Part shown: positions 22,372 through 33,466 of the stretch, one piece after another
Numbering within the stretch: the first letter of the stretch is position 1
Layout: every line of letters starts with the position of its first letter
Assembly: GCA_033002965.1 (NCBI GenBank)
Contig: JAURVB010008380.1
Location: 41,678 to 105,677, forward strand
Source of the DNA: Piper betle
Lineage: Eukaryota; Streptophyta; Magnoliopsida; Piperales; Piperaceae
Length of the DNA: 64,000 nt
Reading direction: 5' to 3'
Program-made: the position numbers and the translations under genes
The notes under the pieces: model-generated
Databases searched by the model: none
What the model was told of the DNA's origin: nothing
Seen by the model: the letters and a program-made list of their open reading frames with translations, nothing else

Positions 22372-22819
22372 ATTGATGTGAATTTCGAAAATGAGATCGA
22401 GATAAAAAGTGGTTTTAGCATTATTTATTAATTCATTCCTACGGCCTTAATACTCATTGTATAAATTTTAAATTTTCTATGCACGCATGATGGATGAGAG
22501 CATGGACACCCACCAAGGGGCACAATCGTTACCCACCTGTAATGCTTAGTTTGACAGTTAATATTTATTATGATTATGATTATAACTATAATTATGATTA
22601 TAATTCTATTAATGTAAATTTCAAAATTGAGATCCAAATCAAAAGTTGTTTTAGCATTATTTATCAGTCCATTCCTCAGCCTTATACTCATTGTATAAAT
22701 TTCAAATTTTCTATGCACACTTGATGGATGAGAGTGTGACGCCCACCATGGGGCACAATCAGTACCCACTTGTAATGCTTAGTTTGACAGTTAATATTTA
22801 CTATGATTATGATTATCAG
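22372..22819. repeat. Direct tandem duplication, about 235-bp unit
   Basis: Two copies, about 22372-22607 and 22608-22819, share TTTTAGCATTATTTAT, CTCATTGTATAAATTT, AAATTTTCTATGCAC, GATGGATGAGAG, GGGGCACAATC and TAATGCTTAGTTTGACAG, and both end in an ATT/ATG-rich tract. They lie within the family-B LTR. Open frames over this tract are repeats, not genes. Confidence 0.85.
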
Positions 22820-24163
22820 ATATAGTATCTGCTAATAGAGTGTATTCAACATGAACATGCTCTCTGTTGAGTGTATCCAATCCATGTGTTTTAGTGATTA
22901 GTTTAGGCCCTATTGGCCACGAGCACATTGCCCTTGACCAAATTATAGCTAATGCATAATGCCACCATGTTAGCATTGAGTATGTCCGGGTGAGTGGATA
23001 TTTCAATGATTATAATTAGGCTATATTGTCCATATTCAGTTTGATGATATGGAGATGTAAAGATTTCTATTTTCTTGATGTTTCCCATGAATGATGAGTT
23101 ATCCAATTATCAGCTTGAAAATGTTTTTAGTAGTTATTTTCGGATCGGTGATCTTTGAATACTGACATAATTTTTATTTAGTGAGGTTTCGTAGATTTGA
23201 TCAAAGGGACGTGAGGATAAAAAATGACTGGGAATGACTGACTTGTTTGCTGGTGATGTGTATAGTTGCTCATGGTGTGAGATCGGTGTGCACTTGATGT
23301 AATATTATGTGGGGCTAGTGGTCAATATAATTATCCATTTGAGACCAATGGGCTGTTTGATGAGAATAATATTTTAGACGTGGTGAGCCACTATGAATAT
23401 TCATGTATAAGAGCCTTTGGATATTTTTAAAAAAATTGTTTAGTTGGCCATGTGATTATTATTATCACTAGCCTGTTTAACCTATATTGCAAGTAGTATA
23501 TTATGGGGCATGTTGGTCTAACCATCTTATGCAGAATTCTCCAAATCCCAAAGTCTTGAAATTAAAGGATAAAATTAACAGATGTATGCAAAACCATATT
23601 ACTTGTGTAGGTACTTCAAGAGAAGAGGAAGAAGAAATATGGGTTGCAAAAAATTCTGTCTTGTTTGATTGTGCAAGAGAGGGCCTATGTGCAGAGTAGA
23701 CAAACCCACAACCTAAAGAATGTAAATTATGTTGAAAATAATATATGATGTGATGTGAATTCTGTGCAACACCATCTAACTATTTTTATAAGATGAAATG
23801 TTATGGGTTTGTTTTTATTAAATATGAAATTATAAAGGTTTGTGATATTTTTCCCATGTCCTAGTTACAACGTAGACTGCCGAATTTTTTTAAGATTTGA
23901 AGTCTCCTTTGTAATTTGGATTTATTTAGGATATTTTATTTGCATGAGTTAAACCCTAAAAGTCTGTGCATATGTTTTTGTGTGATCATGTGTGTTTTTG
24001 TTACGCATTTAGATTCCTTCAAGCATTTCGTCTTTTGACACATTGAATGGTTAGGCCTGTCTTGTAAGTCGACTTTGCATTTTAAATGAACAAGAACAGT
24101 GATCCAAAATTTAATACTTTAGTTTGGTTTATATTGCGAGTCGATTTAAGGTGTTACAAAAAT

Positions 24164-24720
24164 AATTAATCATTTTAGTATACTTACATTAACCCATCAT
24201 GTTAGTACTCACTACCCAATCCCTACTCACCACCGAATCTCAATGCCAATGTAGGTCTAAGACCGAGAGTACTAAAAAGTCATGTTCTATACCATAGGCT
24301 TATAACGTTCTACCATACTACACCTCACCATGTTGAAAGTTAACCCTAATTTTGTTAAGTCCCCGGTACCCACTTTCAACGGCTCTCATTCTAAGTAGCT
24401 TTCACTTTAGTCTTGCAAGCTTTTCTTAAGCCCCAGGTAGCCCTCTTCTAAGCAACCCTTCCTAGGTTGCTATATTCGGAAGGTGATAAGTGGAAACATA
24501 GGCCGGCTTTGATACCACATCATGTTACAGGCCTTGGGTGCATGCTAAAATAATATGATTCTAATTAAACTTAAGCTGATATTTATTCAGTAATCTTATA
24601 CCATAAGTAGAGTCTAACTATTTTAATGAAACTGTTTATGATCATTTTCTTGGAAAGTATATACTACATATCAATTAATCCTACCTGGTTCATTTACTAT
24701 ACAAATTCCAAGTAACTTTC
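24164..24720 (-). mobile_element. Possible short LTR element host to the family-B LTR
   Basis: GGCTTTGATACCACATCA (24505-24522) is the reverse complement of a TGGTATCAAAGC primer site. It is followed by TGTTACAGGCCTTGGGTGCATGCTAAAAT, matching CTATGGGCCTTGAGTGCATACTAAAAT just left of the family-B LTR (20286-20311). This fits a minus-strand miniature LTR element into whose left LTR the family-B LTR jumped. Similarity beyond about 40 bp is weak, so the ends are uncertain. Confidence 0.35.
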
Positions 24721-25140
24721 TACCAATTTGAATCCGTTATGTACGTCGATCCAAACATACATAAATTCAGGGTATCCTTCCTATTAATTTCCTTTCTTGC
24801 TGCAAAAATTGCCAAGCATATGTTTAAAAATTAAAATAGTTTTTTATTTGGAGCCTCACATATATATTCAGGTTGCCGACTGAGGATTTCCCAAGCCTCG
24901 GCCCATGGCGTTTTATATAGTCAAAACCATATTTTAGCATTTGAAGATATTGTGTAAGCCTTTGAATTTAGGCTCCGTCTTCAAAGGTCATTGAATCTAA
25001 AGGTGAATCTACTTATGCTTTGCCTTTTCCCCTCAAAAATATAAAATCAAACATTCATGATCTTCTTGAAAGAAATCAAACATATAACATGTTGACTGTT
25101 GAAAAAATGAAGGGCAGCAAGAATTTATATGGTGACAGTT

Positions 25141-25220
25141 CCCAAATCCCATGTAGTAACTGATCTTGTTTGAAGGAATTCCCAAATTCCATGTAGTAAC
25201 TGATCTTGTTTGAAGGAATG
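25141..25220. repeat. 40-bp tandem duplication upstream of DREB gene
   Basis: Two adjacent 40-bp units begin CCCAAATCCCATGTAGTAAC and CCCAAATTCCATGTAGTAAC, differing at one or two positions. They lie about 600 bp upstream of the first DREB gene. Confidence 0.95.
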
Positions 25221-25551
25221 CATGAGTTAATCTATATATACATATTTCCAAGATCACAAATAGCTGCTTGACTATATTACAGTTTGGAATGAATCACAGA
25301 GAATGAGTCATGATTCGCAGCCATCTTTGAATGGCATAAAACCTAGTCCAAGAAGAATGTCAGCATGAATATATTTCTGGTCACATCTTTCGTTCCCACA
25401 CGTTTTCAACTCCAGTTTATGATCTAATACAAAAATAAGCCCTTTACTTCTGTTAAAAGATAAGTAGTCATGAATTAGTTTGTTGACCAGGGACATACAT
25501 ACCTCTCTAACATGCACTTATAACTACCGAGTCAGGCGTGTCTATAAGCTG

Positions 25552-25573
25552 TGACGTGGAAACCGACGTCGGT
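25552..25573 (+). promoter_or_regulatory. ABRE/as-1-like site and palindromic DRE core
   Basis: TGACGTGG (25552-25559) is followed two bases later by ACCGACGTCGGT (25562-25573). The second is a perfect 12-bp palindrome with the DREB-binding core RCCGAC on both strands and ACGT at its centre. It lies about 235 bp upstream of the chosen ATG of the first DREB gene. Function is inferred from motif and position only. Confidence 0.55.
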
Positions 25574-25804
25574 CTCATCTCCTCCGCATATACACAGCGA
25601 TAGCTATAGTACCCCCCACCCTGCTGTGGACCATAACGTACCCGTCGGCAAAATTTGTAGACTAAAACCATAATATCTGATCAAACACCAGTTTTTACTA
25701 TGTGATAACTATCAAAAGTATGACTTATAGTTGTAGAAACTGTAAGAAAATGTGACAAAGATGGCGCCTTGGGGCACCAGCTAACTCAGAAAGTGAAAGC
25801 TAAT

Positions 25805-26722
25805 ATGCCTCACTTGTTCCAAACACTCTCACGAAGGGCCCAAGCATTCTTCCCCTCTCTTATACCCCTTCCATATCCTACTTCCATGACCAGCTTTGCC
25901 GCAAGCTACAGTAGTTTCAATCCGATACCATATTTGGGCATGGACCCATCTCCTTCTTCGGCTCCATTAAATCGAAAGAGTGCTTCTCCTAACTCAACCT
26001 CCAACGGCAATTCTGACAAAGGAGTGGTTATGATCACGCCTTCCATTGAAGCTGCACCAGCTGCGGGTCGTCCTCTCCTGCAGCCGGCGGCCTTGACAGG
26101 GAGGCATCCGACGTATCGGGGCATCCGGTGCAGGAGCGGCAAGTGGGTGTCGGAGATCCGGGAGCCCCGCAAGGCCTCCCGCATTTGGCTTGGAACTTAT
26201 CCCACCGCCGAGATGGCGGCGGCAGCCTACGATGTGGCGGCACTTGCCCTACGGGGCAATGACGCGGTGTTCAATTTCCCCGACTCCATCGGTTCTCGTG
26301 CCGCCCCTTCGTCTAACTCTCCAGCCGACATTCGGGCCGCTGCCGCCGTGGCAGCCTTGGCCATGTCCCCGGCAAATAAGGTAGAGGTGGAGCCTCAGAC
26401 AGATAAGACCGAAGAAGAGCCGGCCAACATTACAAGTACGCAAGACATAAATGACGAAATAAAAATCGAAACAGTAGAGGTGGTTATGGAAGGATCAGAG
26501 GTTGCCTGTGGAACAAAAGAACAAGTTAGCACTAGTAGAAATCTGGACATCAATATTGTAAAAGAAGAGTTTGTAGATGAAGAGGCACTCTTTGACATGC
26601 CGAAGCTCCTTGAAAGCATGGCGGAGGGGATGCTAATGAGTCCTCCTAGGCTTGAGCCGCCGGAAAGTGACGTCGAGTCGCCGGAGAGTTTCAACTTGGA
26701 AAACCTGTGGAGCTACCAATGA
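25805..26722 (+). CDS. DREB A-4-type AP2/ERF transcription factor (ERF025/026/027-like)
   Basis: Intronless, 305 aa from the ATG at 25805. In-frame ATGs at 25889 and 25940 are alternatives; the last gives the usual short N-terminus of this group. AP2 domain at residues about 104-159: [51 protein letters not shown]. The one-residue-shorter first loop and the Val/Glu DNA-contact pattern mark DREB group A-4, nuclear regulators binding the DRE/CRT element in abiotic-stress responses. It is followed by [10 protein letters not shown], an acidic Glu-rich insert (about residues 200-260), the block [20 protein letters not shown], and a terminal LWSY motif plus Gln. The paralog at 29936-30619 shares all blocks except the acidic insert. 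The coding DNA is GC-rich against an AT-rich background. No defects seen. Confidence 0.93.
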   Translation: MPHLFQTLSRRAQAFFPSLIPLPYPTSMTSFAASYSSFNPIPYLGMDPSPSSAPLNRKSASPNSTSNGNSDKGVVMITPSIEAAPAAGRPLLQPAALTGRHPTYRGIRCRSGKWVSEIREPRKASRIWLGTYPTAEMAAAAYDVAALALRGNDAVFNFPDSIGSRAAPSSNSPADIRAAAAVAALAMSPANKVEVEPQTDKTEEEPANITSTQDINDEIKIETVEVVMEGSEVACGTKEQVSTSRNLDINIVKEEFVDEEALFDMPKLLESMAEGMLMSPPRLEPPESDVESPESFNLENLWSYQ

Positions 26723-29700
26723 GATTCTAGTCTGGAGAATTGAAGCTTCATTTATGAATACAGTTGAATATTTAATTAGTTCAATGATGCAGTTTTTGCA
26801 GTTGGCAACTAGTGGCAACTGCTGATGGAAGTTTCTTGATATATATGTATGATGGTACTAAATTAATACTATTTATGTGGTTGTCTGCTCTATGATTACT
26901 AAACATAGTATATTTTGCAATGAAGTTACCTATAGTTGCAAGTATGGATGATATAATCCTTACAATAGTTGTTGGGTAGGCTTCAACTCAGGTCCCAATG
27001 TTGAGGGTGAGTATTTTATCCGTACCATTTAAAAACTTGGATTAGGACCTGATTCGATATGCTACAGCGCAGGGTTAATTTTAATTCGACTCTAAGCTGA
27101 CATGGAATCGTCTATATCATTTTCTAATTAAGAAATTTAAAAAATATTATACGAAATTGGCATCCATGACTCTCTTGATGTTTAAAATGATAAATATATG
27201 ATTTATATTATTAGAAATAATAATTTAAATAAATTAAATGAAATTAAAATATTTTAATAACTTTTATTATTAACTCTCTATGACTTAGAGAGTTAATAAT
27301 TAAATCTGTCACTAGAAAGTCATCCATAAAATTTGATTGATAAAATCATTGAGTGAAGTCGGAAGTTTAAAGAGTTAAAAATAAATTTTAAAACAATGAC
27401 TATATATAATAGTAGTTTAATTTACAAATTAGGTTTAGAGTGGTGGAAAATCAAAATAAATACCTTGAAATTATCACCGTTGCATAAACGAAGTTTGTAA
27501 TTATTCAATGCAGAATCAATTAATTGAATTATTGAACAATATTTGAGATATTCATTGAGTCCTTTTGACAATTTTATTTTATTCTTCAAAAGGCAAGCTT
27601 CCCGCCCCAACGTAGTTATGTAGTTTGACAAGTAACTAAAATTTACGCCTATCTATTTTTGTACGTATATGACTAGTTTTTTCCAATGCATACATATATG
27701 CTAATTTCATTATACATATTTCTTTAAATATATTTAGAGGCAACAAGACAGATTTTTTAACAGTAAATCCCCAATCTCCATCAGTGAACTTCCAACAAGA
27801 AAAATAAAAGATCAAATAAATTTGCAAGCCAAGTTTTAATTCCCAATCTTTGAATGTGGCCATTATATACCTACCTGCTAATTATACCATGGATGTAAGG
27901 TAGAATATAAATATTTCTAGTCCCATCGCCGACAACTCTACCCGCCATCTATATCTATGGTTGATACCTTTGGCAAATTACTTTAGTGTAATGCATTCAG
28001 ATTTCTTTTTTTGTTTTAAAAAACTGTTTTTTTAAGATTAAATGCCTATAATTTGGTACAAGTAATAACCATATTATATAAGTGTGCTTGACAAATAATT
28101 CAAATTTGCTGGGACTTGGGACCTAAAGATTGCAAATGGTATTGCGTCTGCCCCTTCGGGATGCACTCGGAGACACATCAAATAGTGACCTTTGAGAATT
28201 GTCACCAATTTTAGCGTATGTATGTCAGGTGCACCGTAGGGGGATTTGGACTCGGTTAAAAGAGTGTATATAGACACGAAAATAACAAGTGAAAAAATGT
28301 TTCATATATGTGCAAAGATTGATTAAGTCGATCCTAGCCGGTCTATTTCATATGGTATATTTTTATAGGTCACTTTTAATTTGATATACAAGTGCACCAA
28401 TCTATGAATGATTGACGCAATAGTACGTACGTACATCGCTATCATATACGTCGATCTTCGTGCGTATAATTGATATGGGTGACCACTGCATGGTGAAGGT
28501 CAAAAATTGGGGCTGCAGGTGCAACACAATCGTAAACATATCTAATTTCGTAACTTCAATTTGATGTTTTTTAGTTGGGACCTATTTCTTGCGAGCAAAT
28601 ATAATTAAACTCGGACCAAATATTTTTTTCGCTTCTGGTCTCTGGATCAGGTTTTTATTTTAGAGTTCAGGCTATCTGCAACATCATTTATAGTAATTGG
28701 CATATGTTTTTATAATCATAGTTTAAAATATCATTTTTACTCAAAAAATTAGCCAAAATCGATTGTAATTTCTTAAGTCAAACTCCATAAAAAATAACTC
28801 CCTACCTAAAACATTCATAAAAACTATTAAAATATATTTTTTCTTTAATTTAATTAAATCAATAATTCATAGCTAGTAATGCAAATCATATTTATCAATT
28901 TTATGTGCCAAAAAAATTAATACATATGTATTTTATATAACCTTATTTTTATTTGTTAAATTAAAAAAATAATATAAATTACTCGGAGTCATTAATTTAA
29001 GCCTTAAGGTTGACTCCGAACCGATTACTTTACCTAGTAATATGCAAGTCGACTCCGAGTCCTACTATTTTAAACTAAATATGCATATAGTACGTATATT
29101 ATATGAACATTTTTGCAATACAAAAACATTTTGACTCAAGCATGCTGTTATTATATACATTGAATTGATCGCTATGTTAGCATAAAGAAATTTTTTTAAA
29201 AAAAGCTATATTAGCGACAAGTACTCAGCTAAACATCAAATTTCACAAATGTCTAGTTGTGTAACTTTCCTTTCGAGTGAAAAAAAATCTACTCGAAATT
29301 TTTTCTCCAAATTTGACTCTATTTTTTATCAAATTTTATAGACGACTTCCTCCAATTATAGAACTGTATAATTTGACTCCCCAAATCGAGCAAAAAAGAT
29401 GTACACAGCATTATTATAACTTTCAAGCGTTTCTATATATGAAATAAATTAGCATATACACATTTTTCATTAATTTTTCTAGTTGCAATGATACGTCCAA
29501 GGCTCTATTCAACGTCTTGGAGTCTGGTCATCTACAAATCGACTTATAATACTTTAAGTACACCAATTTTTCCAAATTGCTTTATTGAAAAAGAAATGGA
29601 ACATAACCTTGTCAATCAAGAAGGAAGCATATAGATCGAGTCCCTCATGCATATGATGATCTGCAACAAATTAAAACACAAATTTTTTTAGTATAGAAAA

Positions 29701-29870
29701 CACGAGAACAAGAGAGCATATCGAAAAGTTGTGCTTTTCATCGGCGAAACAGCCCTGTAGTGCTGTCTCCGTCACCTCCACCAAAGTCTGTCGACAAACA
29801 CTTGCTTCTATAACCCACCGTGTGGGCCGCGTACATTCTTGTATTGTGCTGTAGCAAACGTTATAAACCT
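26723..29870. other. Intergenic sequence between the DREB paralogs
   Basis: No gene or element identified. 28980-29062 has GACTCCGA words on both strands (ACTCGGAGTC at the left, GACTCCGAGT at the right), a possible decayed inverted repeat. The remainder is AT-rich, with only short random frames. Confidence 0.6.
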
Positions 29871-29871
29871 A

Positions 29872-29879
29872 TTTATAAG
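29872..29879 (+). promoter_or_regulatory. TATA-like box of second DREB gene
   Basis: TTTATAAG lies about 57 bp before the ATG at 29936. The sequence between (GGCACCAGCT just before the ATG) is similar to the leader of the first DREB gene near 25774, so the promoter-proximal region was duplicated with the gene. Confidence 0.5.
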
Positions 29880-29935
29880 TAATCCTGCAAGTCCAAACTG
29901 TCACAACAATCAACTTCTTAGGCACCAGCTCACAC

Positions 29936-30619
29936 ATGAAAATGAAACACAGTAGTACCCCATCATCAAACACCCTCCTTTCATCTTCCTTTTTCCCAAC
30001 CAATCCCCGCGAACACCCCACGCTTTTCTTCCTTCTCTTATACTCACTCCTCCCAACTCTCTCATGCCCACCAAATATTTCAACTCATGCTATTCACCAT
30101 GAACTACTCAACTTCTCTACTGCTGTCACCTACACCCTCCAACGTCGAAGATGCAGTTCACCGTCCACCCCTCCACCGCCAGCGTACCGGGGGGTCCGCT
30201 GCCGGAGCGGAAAGTGGGTTTCGGAGATCCGGGAGCCCCGGAAGGCCTCCCGCATTTGGCTCGGGACTTACCCCACCGCCGAGATGGCGGCGGCGGCATA
30301 CGATGTCGCGGCGCTCGCCCTCAGGGGCAATGACGCGGTGCTCAACTTCCCGGGATTCGCTCTTTCCCGCGTCGCGCCGGCGTCAAACTCTCCGGCCGAT
30401 ATACGCGCTGCGGCGGCAGCGGCGGCGGGGGCGAAGGGGATGGAGGCGAGAGCTGTGCTGGCTGAGGAGTTTGTGGACGAAGAGGCGCTGTTTGACATGC
30501 CGAAGCTGCTGGAGAGCATGGCGGAGGGGATGCTGATGAGCCCTCCTCGGCTCAGCATGCCGGAATGTGACGTCAACTCGCCGGAGAATACGTTGTATAT
30601 TGAGAACTTGTGGAGCTAG
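29936..30619 (+). CDS. DREB A-4-type AP2/ERF transcription factor, tandem paralog
   Basis: Intronless, 227 aa from the first ATG after the TATA-like box. AP2 domain at residues about 84-139 ([39 protein letters not shown]), then [10 protein letters not shown], the [20 protein letters not shown] block and ENLWS at the C-terminus. Compared with the gene at 25805 it lacks the long acidic insert. It also ends at Ser because the Tyr codon of the terminal LWSY motif is a TAG stop. The N-terminal 80 residues are odd: a hydrophobic run (residues about 30-44, [14 protein letters not shown]) and basic RRRC, unlike other members. No later in-frame ATG precedes the AP2 domain, so either this start is used or the N-terminus is a shifted reading (an ATG at 30087 lies in another frame). 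Probably a functional nuclear DRE-binding regulator; expression evidence would be decisive. Confidence 0.88.
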   Translation: MKMKHSSTPSSNTLLSSSFFPTNPREHPTLFFLLLYSLLPTLSCPPNISTHAIHHELLNFSTAVTYTLQRRRCSSPSTPPPPAYRGVRCRSGKWVSEIREPRKASRIWLGTYPTAEMAAAAYDVAALALRGNDAVLNFPGFALSRVAPASNSPADIRAAAAAAAGAKGMEARAVLAEEFVDEEALFDMPKLLESMAEGMLMSPPRLSMPECDVNSPENTLYIENLWS

Positions 30620-31713
30620 CGGTGTGAAACTTTCGAAAACGATGTCACCGCCTTGAACATGAACAATCGTGTAGCAGGAACAATTTACTGTAATCTAATT
30701 AACCCCGATAATATCTACGTTGGTAATGAGGTGGAAAGTACTATGTCGTACCAAAATTATTCGTGGTTAAGTTTGAAATCTTTATTATTGCACCACGTCC
30801 AAAATGCGAACATATGCTACTACAAAAATAGGGTCTGATTTTGGGGAAAAAAGTATGGTCCGATCGAACAATTCTATACATACATTGCCAATGTTTCTTG
30901 GTAATTGAGTAGCATTTGCTCCCTTTTAAGTAAGAGATATTATGACATTGCATATACCATAACACGGAGGAATATAATAAGTTCGGATTGTATGGTCATT
31001 TCTATTTCGAAGTCCAAAATCTATCTTGATATATCTTTTTTATAATTATCAAATTAGTTAGCAGAATGTTTTTATACTTTATAATTAATGGGCGGCTGTA
31101 TATAAAAAGAAGTACTTGACATATTTTTAACTTTCAAAGCTCGGTAAACTATCCGATTTGGACTCTAATACAATACATGAGGATAGTTCAACCACGAAAC
31201 GACCATCCACGGTATAGATGCCGATAATAGAAATTGTCCAGGTTTATTTTTTAGTACAGAGTAGTATTTTGGGGTGCACACAGATAGCTGATGCTTATAA
31301 CCCATGTGGAGGGGCAAAGTTATCAGCATGTGAGAGAATTAGTTAGGTTTCACAAATATATTATATACGCATCGTCGTTATATTTGAATTATTTTGTGTT
31401 GGATATACGAGTGCATCAACCACACGTTGCTGACACGTACGATAATGTCCCCGTCGTCCGTAAGCTCAAGTAATGAAGTCAAATAAAGAGGCTACCGCCC
31501 GGTTTGATGTTTCTTAATTATTTGGACCACTTTTTTTAGGTATTTTTAAAATTAAAGAGTAATATCGTTTCTCCGCTCGGAAAAAAATGGTCTCCCACTT
31601 ACCATGTCGTGCAGTTGCCATGTTGTGGTCTTATTTAAAGTATAAATTGACGGCTTGAAAATAGACGTGTTTCCTCCATAAAAGAGATATCGTTGCTTTC
31701 TCCGTGTAAAGCT
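30620..31713. other. Intergenic sequence downstream of second DREB gene
   Basis: No gene or element recognised. Short open frames on both strands lack known motifs. The right boundary is the sharp start of copia-like sequence at about 31714. Confidence 0.6.
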
Positions 31714-31950
31714 TCGGCTGATCAAATTACATATAATTTTCATGCTATATATCTATAACTTGATCTATATTATTTAATTATATTGATATATGTGATCATA
31801 GATGGGTTTGTTATAATAAATGTAACGAAAATTACCTTAATCTTACATTAACATTTAATTAATTGACGGGATTATTATTTAGAATAGTAACGTATATTAT
31901 TTTGGAGCTCATAAAGTTATATATATCTTTGTGTATATATAGTGAGAGAT
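31714..31950 (+). mobile_element. 3' untranslated end of a second copia copy joined to the LTR
   Basis: This stretch matches 42025-42271, the region between the RNase H end and the 3' LTR of the neighbouring copia element. Shared words include GATCAAATT, ATGATCTAT-type sequence, AATAATAACGTAT, GGAGCTCATAA and TGTGTATATA. It ends in AGTGAGAGAT, a polypurine tract, directly before the LTR at 31951. An upstream copia copy therefore ended with this LTR, and its body is missing to the left. Confidence 0.8.
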
Positions 31951-32401
31951 TGTTTGATGTTTGACATAAATATATACATAAATTTAAAGTTGTATGTTAT
32001 TTAAGGTTGACCTAAATTCAACTGATCTATTAAAGTTAAGGTTTATTGGCCATTAATATAAATATGGATTCAATGTATAGATATCATTTTTGTAATTTCT
32101 CTTTTATGATGGGTTAAATTGAAATTATAAAAACTAAAACTATAAATAAGGGGTTATGGTCCCCGAATTTATATGTATCTTTCATTTTGGCATCTCATTG
32201 TCTAGAAACTTTGGTCTTAAAAACAAGTATTGAATTTTGGAGATCAAAATACTAAAGAAAAAAGAATTAATTTTCTTTTATAAATTCAGGTACGGTTCTA
32301 CTATTTAATCTTATTTATTGATAATTTAATCTGATGAAGATTAATGTTTTATACAGATGGTTTTATCATCTGTATAATTTGATTAAAAATAAAATATATC
32401 A
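31951..32401 (+). repeat. Left copia LTR, shared between two copies
   Basis: TGTTTGATG...AAATATATCA, matching 42272-42730. It has a polypurine tract on its left and a primer-binding site (TGACATCAAAGC, 32409-32420) on its right, so it serves as 3' LTR of the left copy and 5' LTR of the right copy. Confidence 0.85.
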
Positions 32402-33153
32402 AAGAAAGTGACATCAAAGCTTCAATTTAGATCATTGAGGATTATTTTTTTTGTGTTTAATTATGGATTTAGATTTAGAAAATAAGGATCCTAAAATAAT
32501 ATTAGTTTGTAAGAGAGAATAAATTGATATGGTCTTCAATTTATTGGGAGTTTTCAAAATTTAATACTAGTTATTGTTATTTTCACAAATCAGGAAGAAA
32601 ATACAAAAAATTTGCATATGGGATATTTATTCCTAAATTAAGGTCTTCTTTTGGTAAAATATTAAATGAGGAAAATAAAGTTACAAAAGGCTATAATTTC
32701 AAATAAAGATATTTTTATAACCTTTTCAGTTTTATGATATTTGGGATTATTAAATTTAAATTATGGTTCAGTTATGATTATATTTTAAAATTTATCAAGG
32801 ACTACAATATGCTACCAAGGTAGTCTCTTTTGTGAAAATTAATTTATTTTTTAATATTAAGATGATTATGGGTATTTGATTCATGTGAATATTAATTGGC
32901 CCAAAAGGTTAATATTTGACAGAATTATATATTCATTTGTAGTAATAAATATGGTATAATTATCAAAATTCCATATGAATAATAAATTGGCTCAAAAAAG
33001 ATTTATTATTTGACCGAATTCATTGTTCATATTTGATTACATGCACTCAGAGTACCACTTACAAATTAATATTTATATCTAAAGACTAAATGTTAATGTT
33101 GTGTTAGGTATCTGTTAATTGGATTAACCATTGTTTGAATTATTAATCATTAC

Positions 33154-33466
33154 ATGTTATTTTGTTCTATGGATTCAATTAATCAATCTGCTTATATGAT
33201 TTCTACCAACATCAATTCAGTTCCAATGCTTAAAGATAATTTTAAGGATTGGAAAGAGAGCATGATGATCATTCTTTATAGCATGAATCTTGACCTTGCA
33301 TTATGGACTAAACAATCTGCTTCTCTTATGGACAAAAGTTCCATTGAGAAAAAACGGGACATTGAGAAGTGAGAATGTTCAAATCGCATAAGTTTTATGA
33401 TCATTAAGCGTGGAATTCCAGAGACCTTAAAGGGCAATGTGTCTAAGAAGGTTATTACAACCATTG
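33154..33466 (+). pseudogene. copia gag, N-terminal part
   Basis: The frame from 33154 (MLFCSMDSIN) contains LKDNFKDWKESMMIILYSMNLDLAL, the copia gag N-terminal fold that recognises element RNA. It stops at 33372, but the following sequence in a shifted reading (ISFMIIKRGIPETLKGNV) continues the gag up to the insertion point at 33466. The remainder of gag resumes at 34761. Confidence 0.8.

Larger units (their letters stand above)
20312..24158 (+). mobile_element. Family-B solo LTR with nested small LTR element
   Basis: Starts TGTAAAACCC and ends AAGGTGTTACA, flanked by a perfect AAAAT duplication (20307-20311 and 24159-24163). There is no primer site, polypurine tract or coding domain between the ends apart from the nested element at 21691-22134, so it is read as one LTR of about 3.4 kb. 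A GC-rich, pyrimidine-rich block (20590-20900) corresponds to blocks at 60110-60480 and 62940-63350 in the other orientation. The same LTR family is at 51275-60740. Confidence 0.8.

Noticed and set aside
22428..23106. Overlapping open frames on both strands over 22428-23106
   Set aside because: They lie over the 235-bp tandem duplication in a solo LTR and contain no domain.
26034..26694. Several long frames antisense to or overlapping the DREB genes
   Set aside because: Shadows of GC-rich AP2 coding sequence; no independent motif. The same applies to 30087-30576 and 16830-17397.
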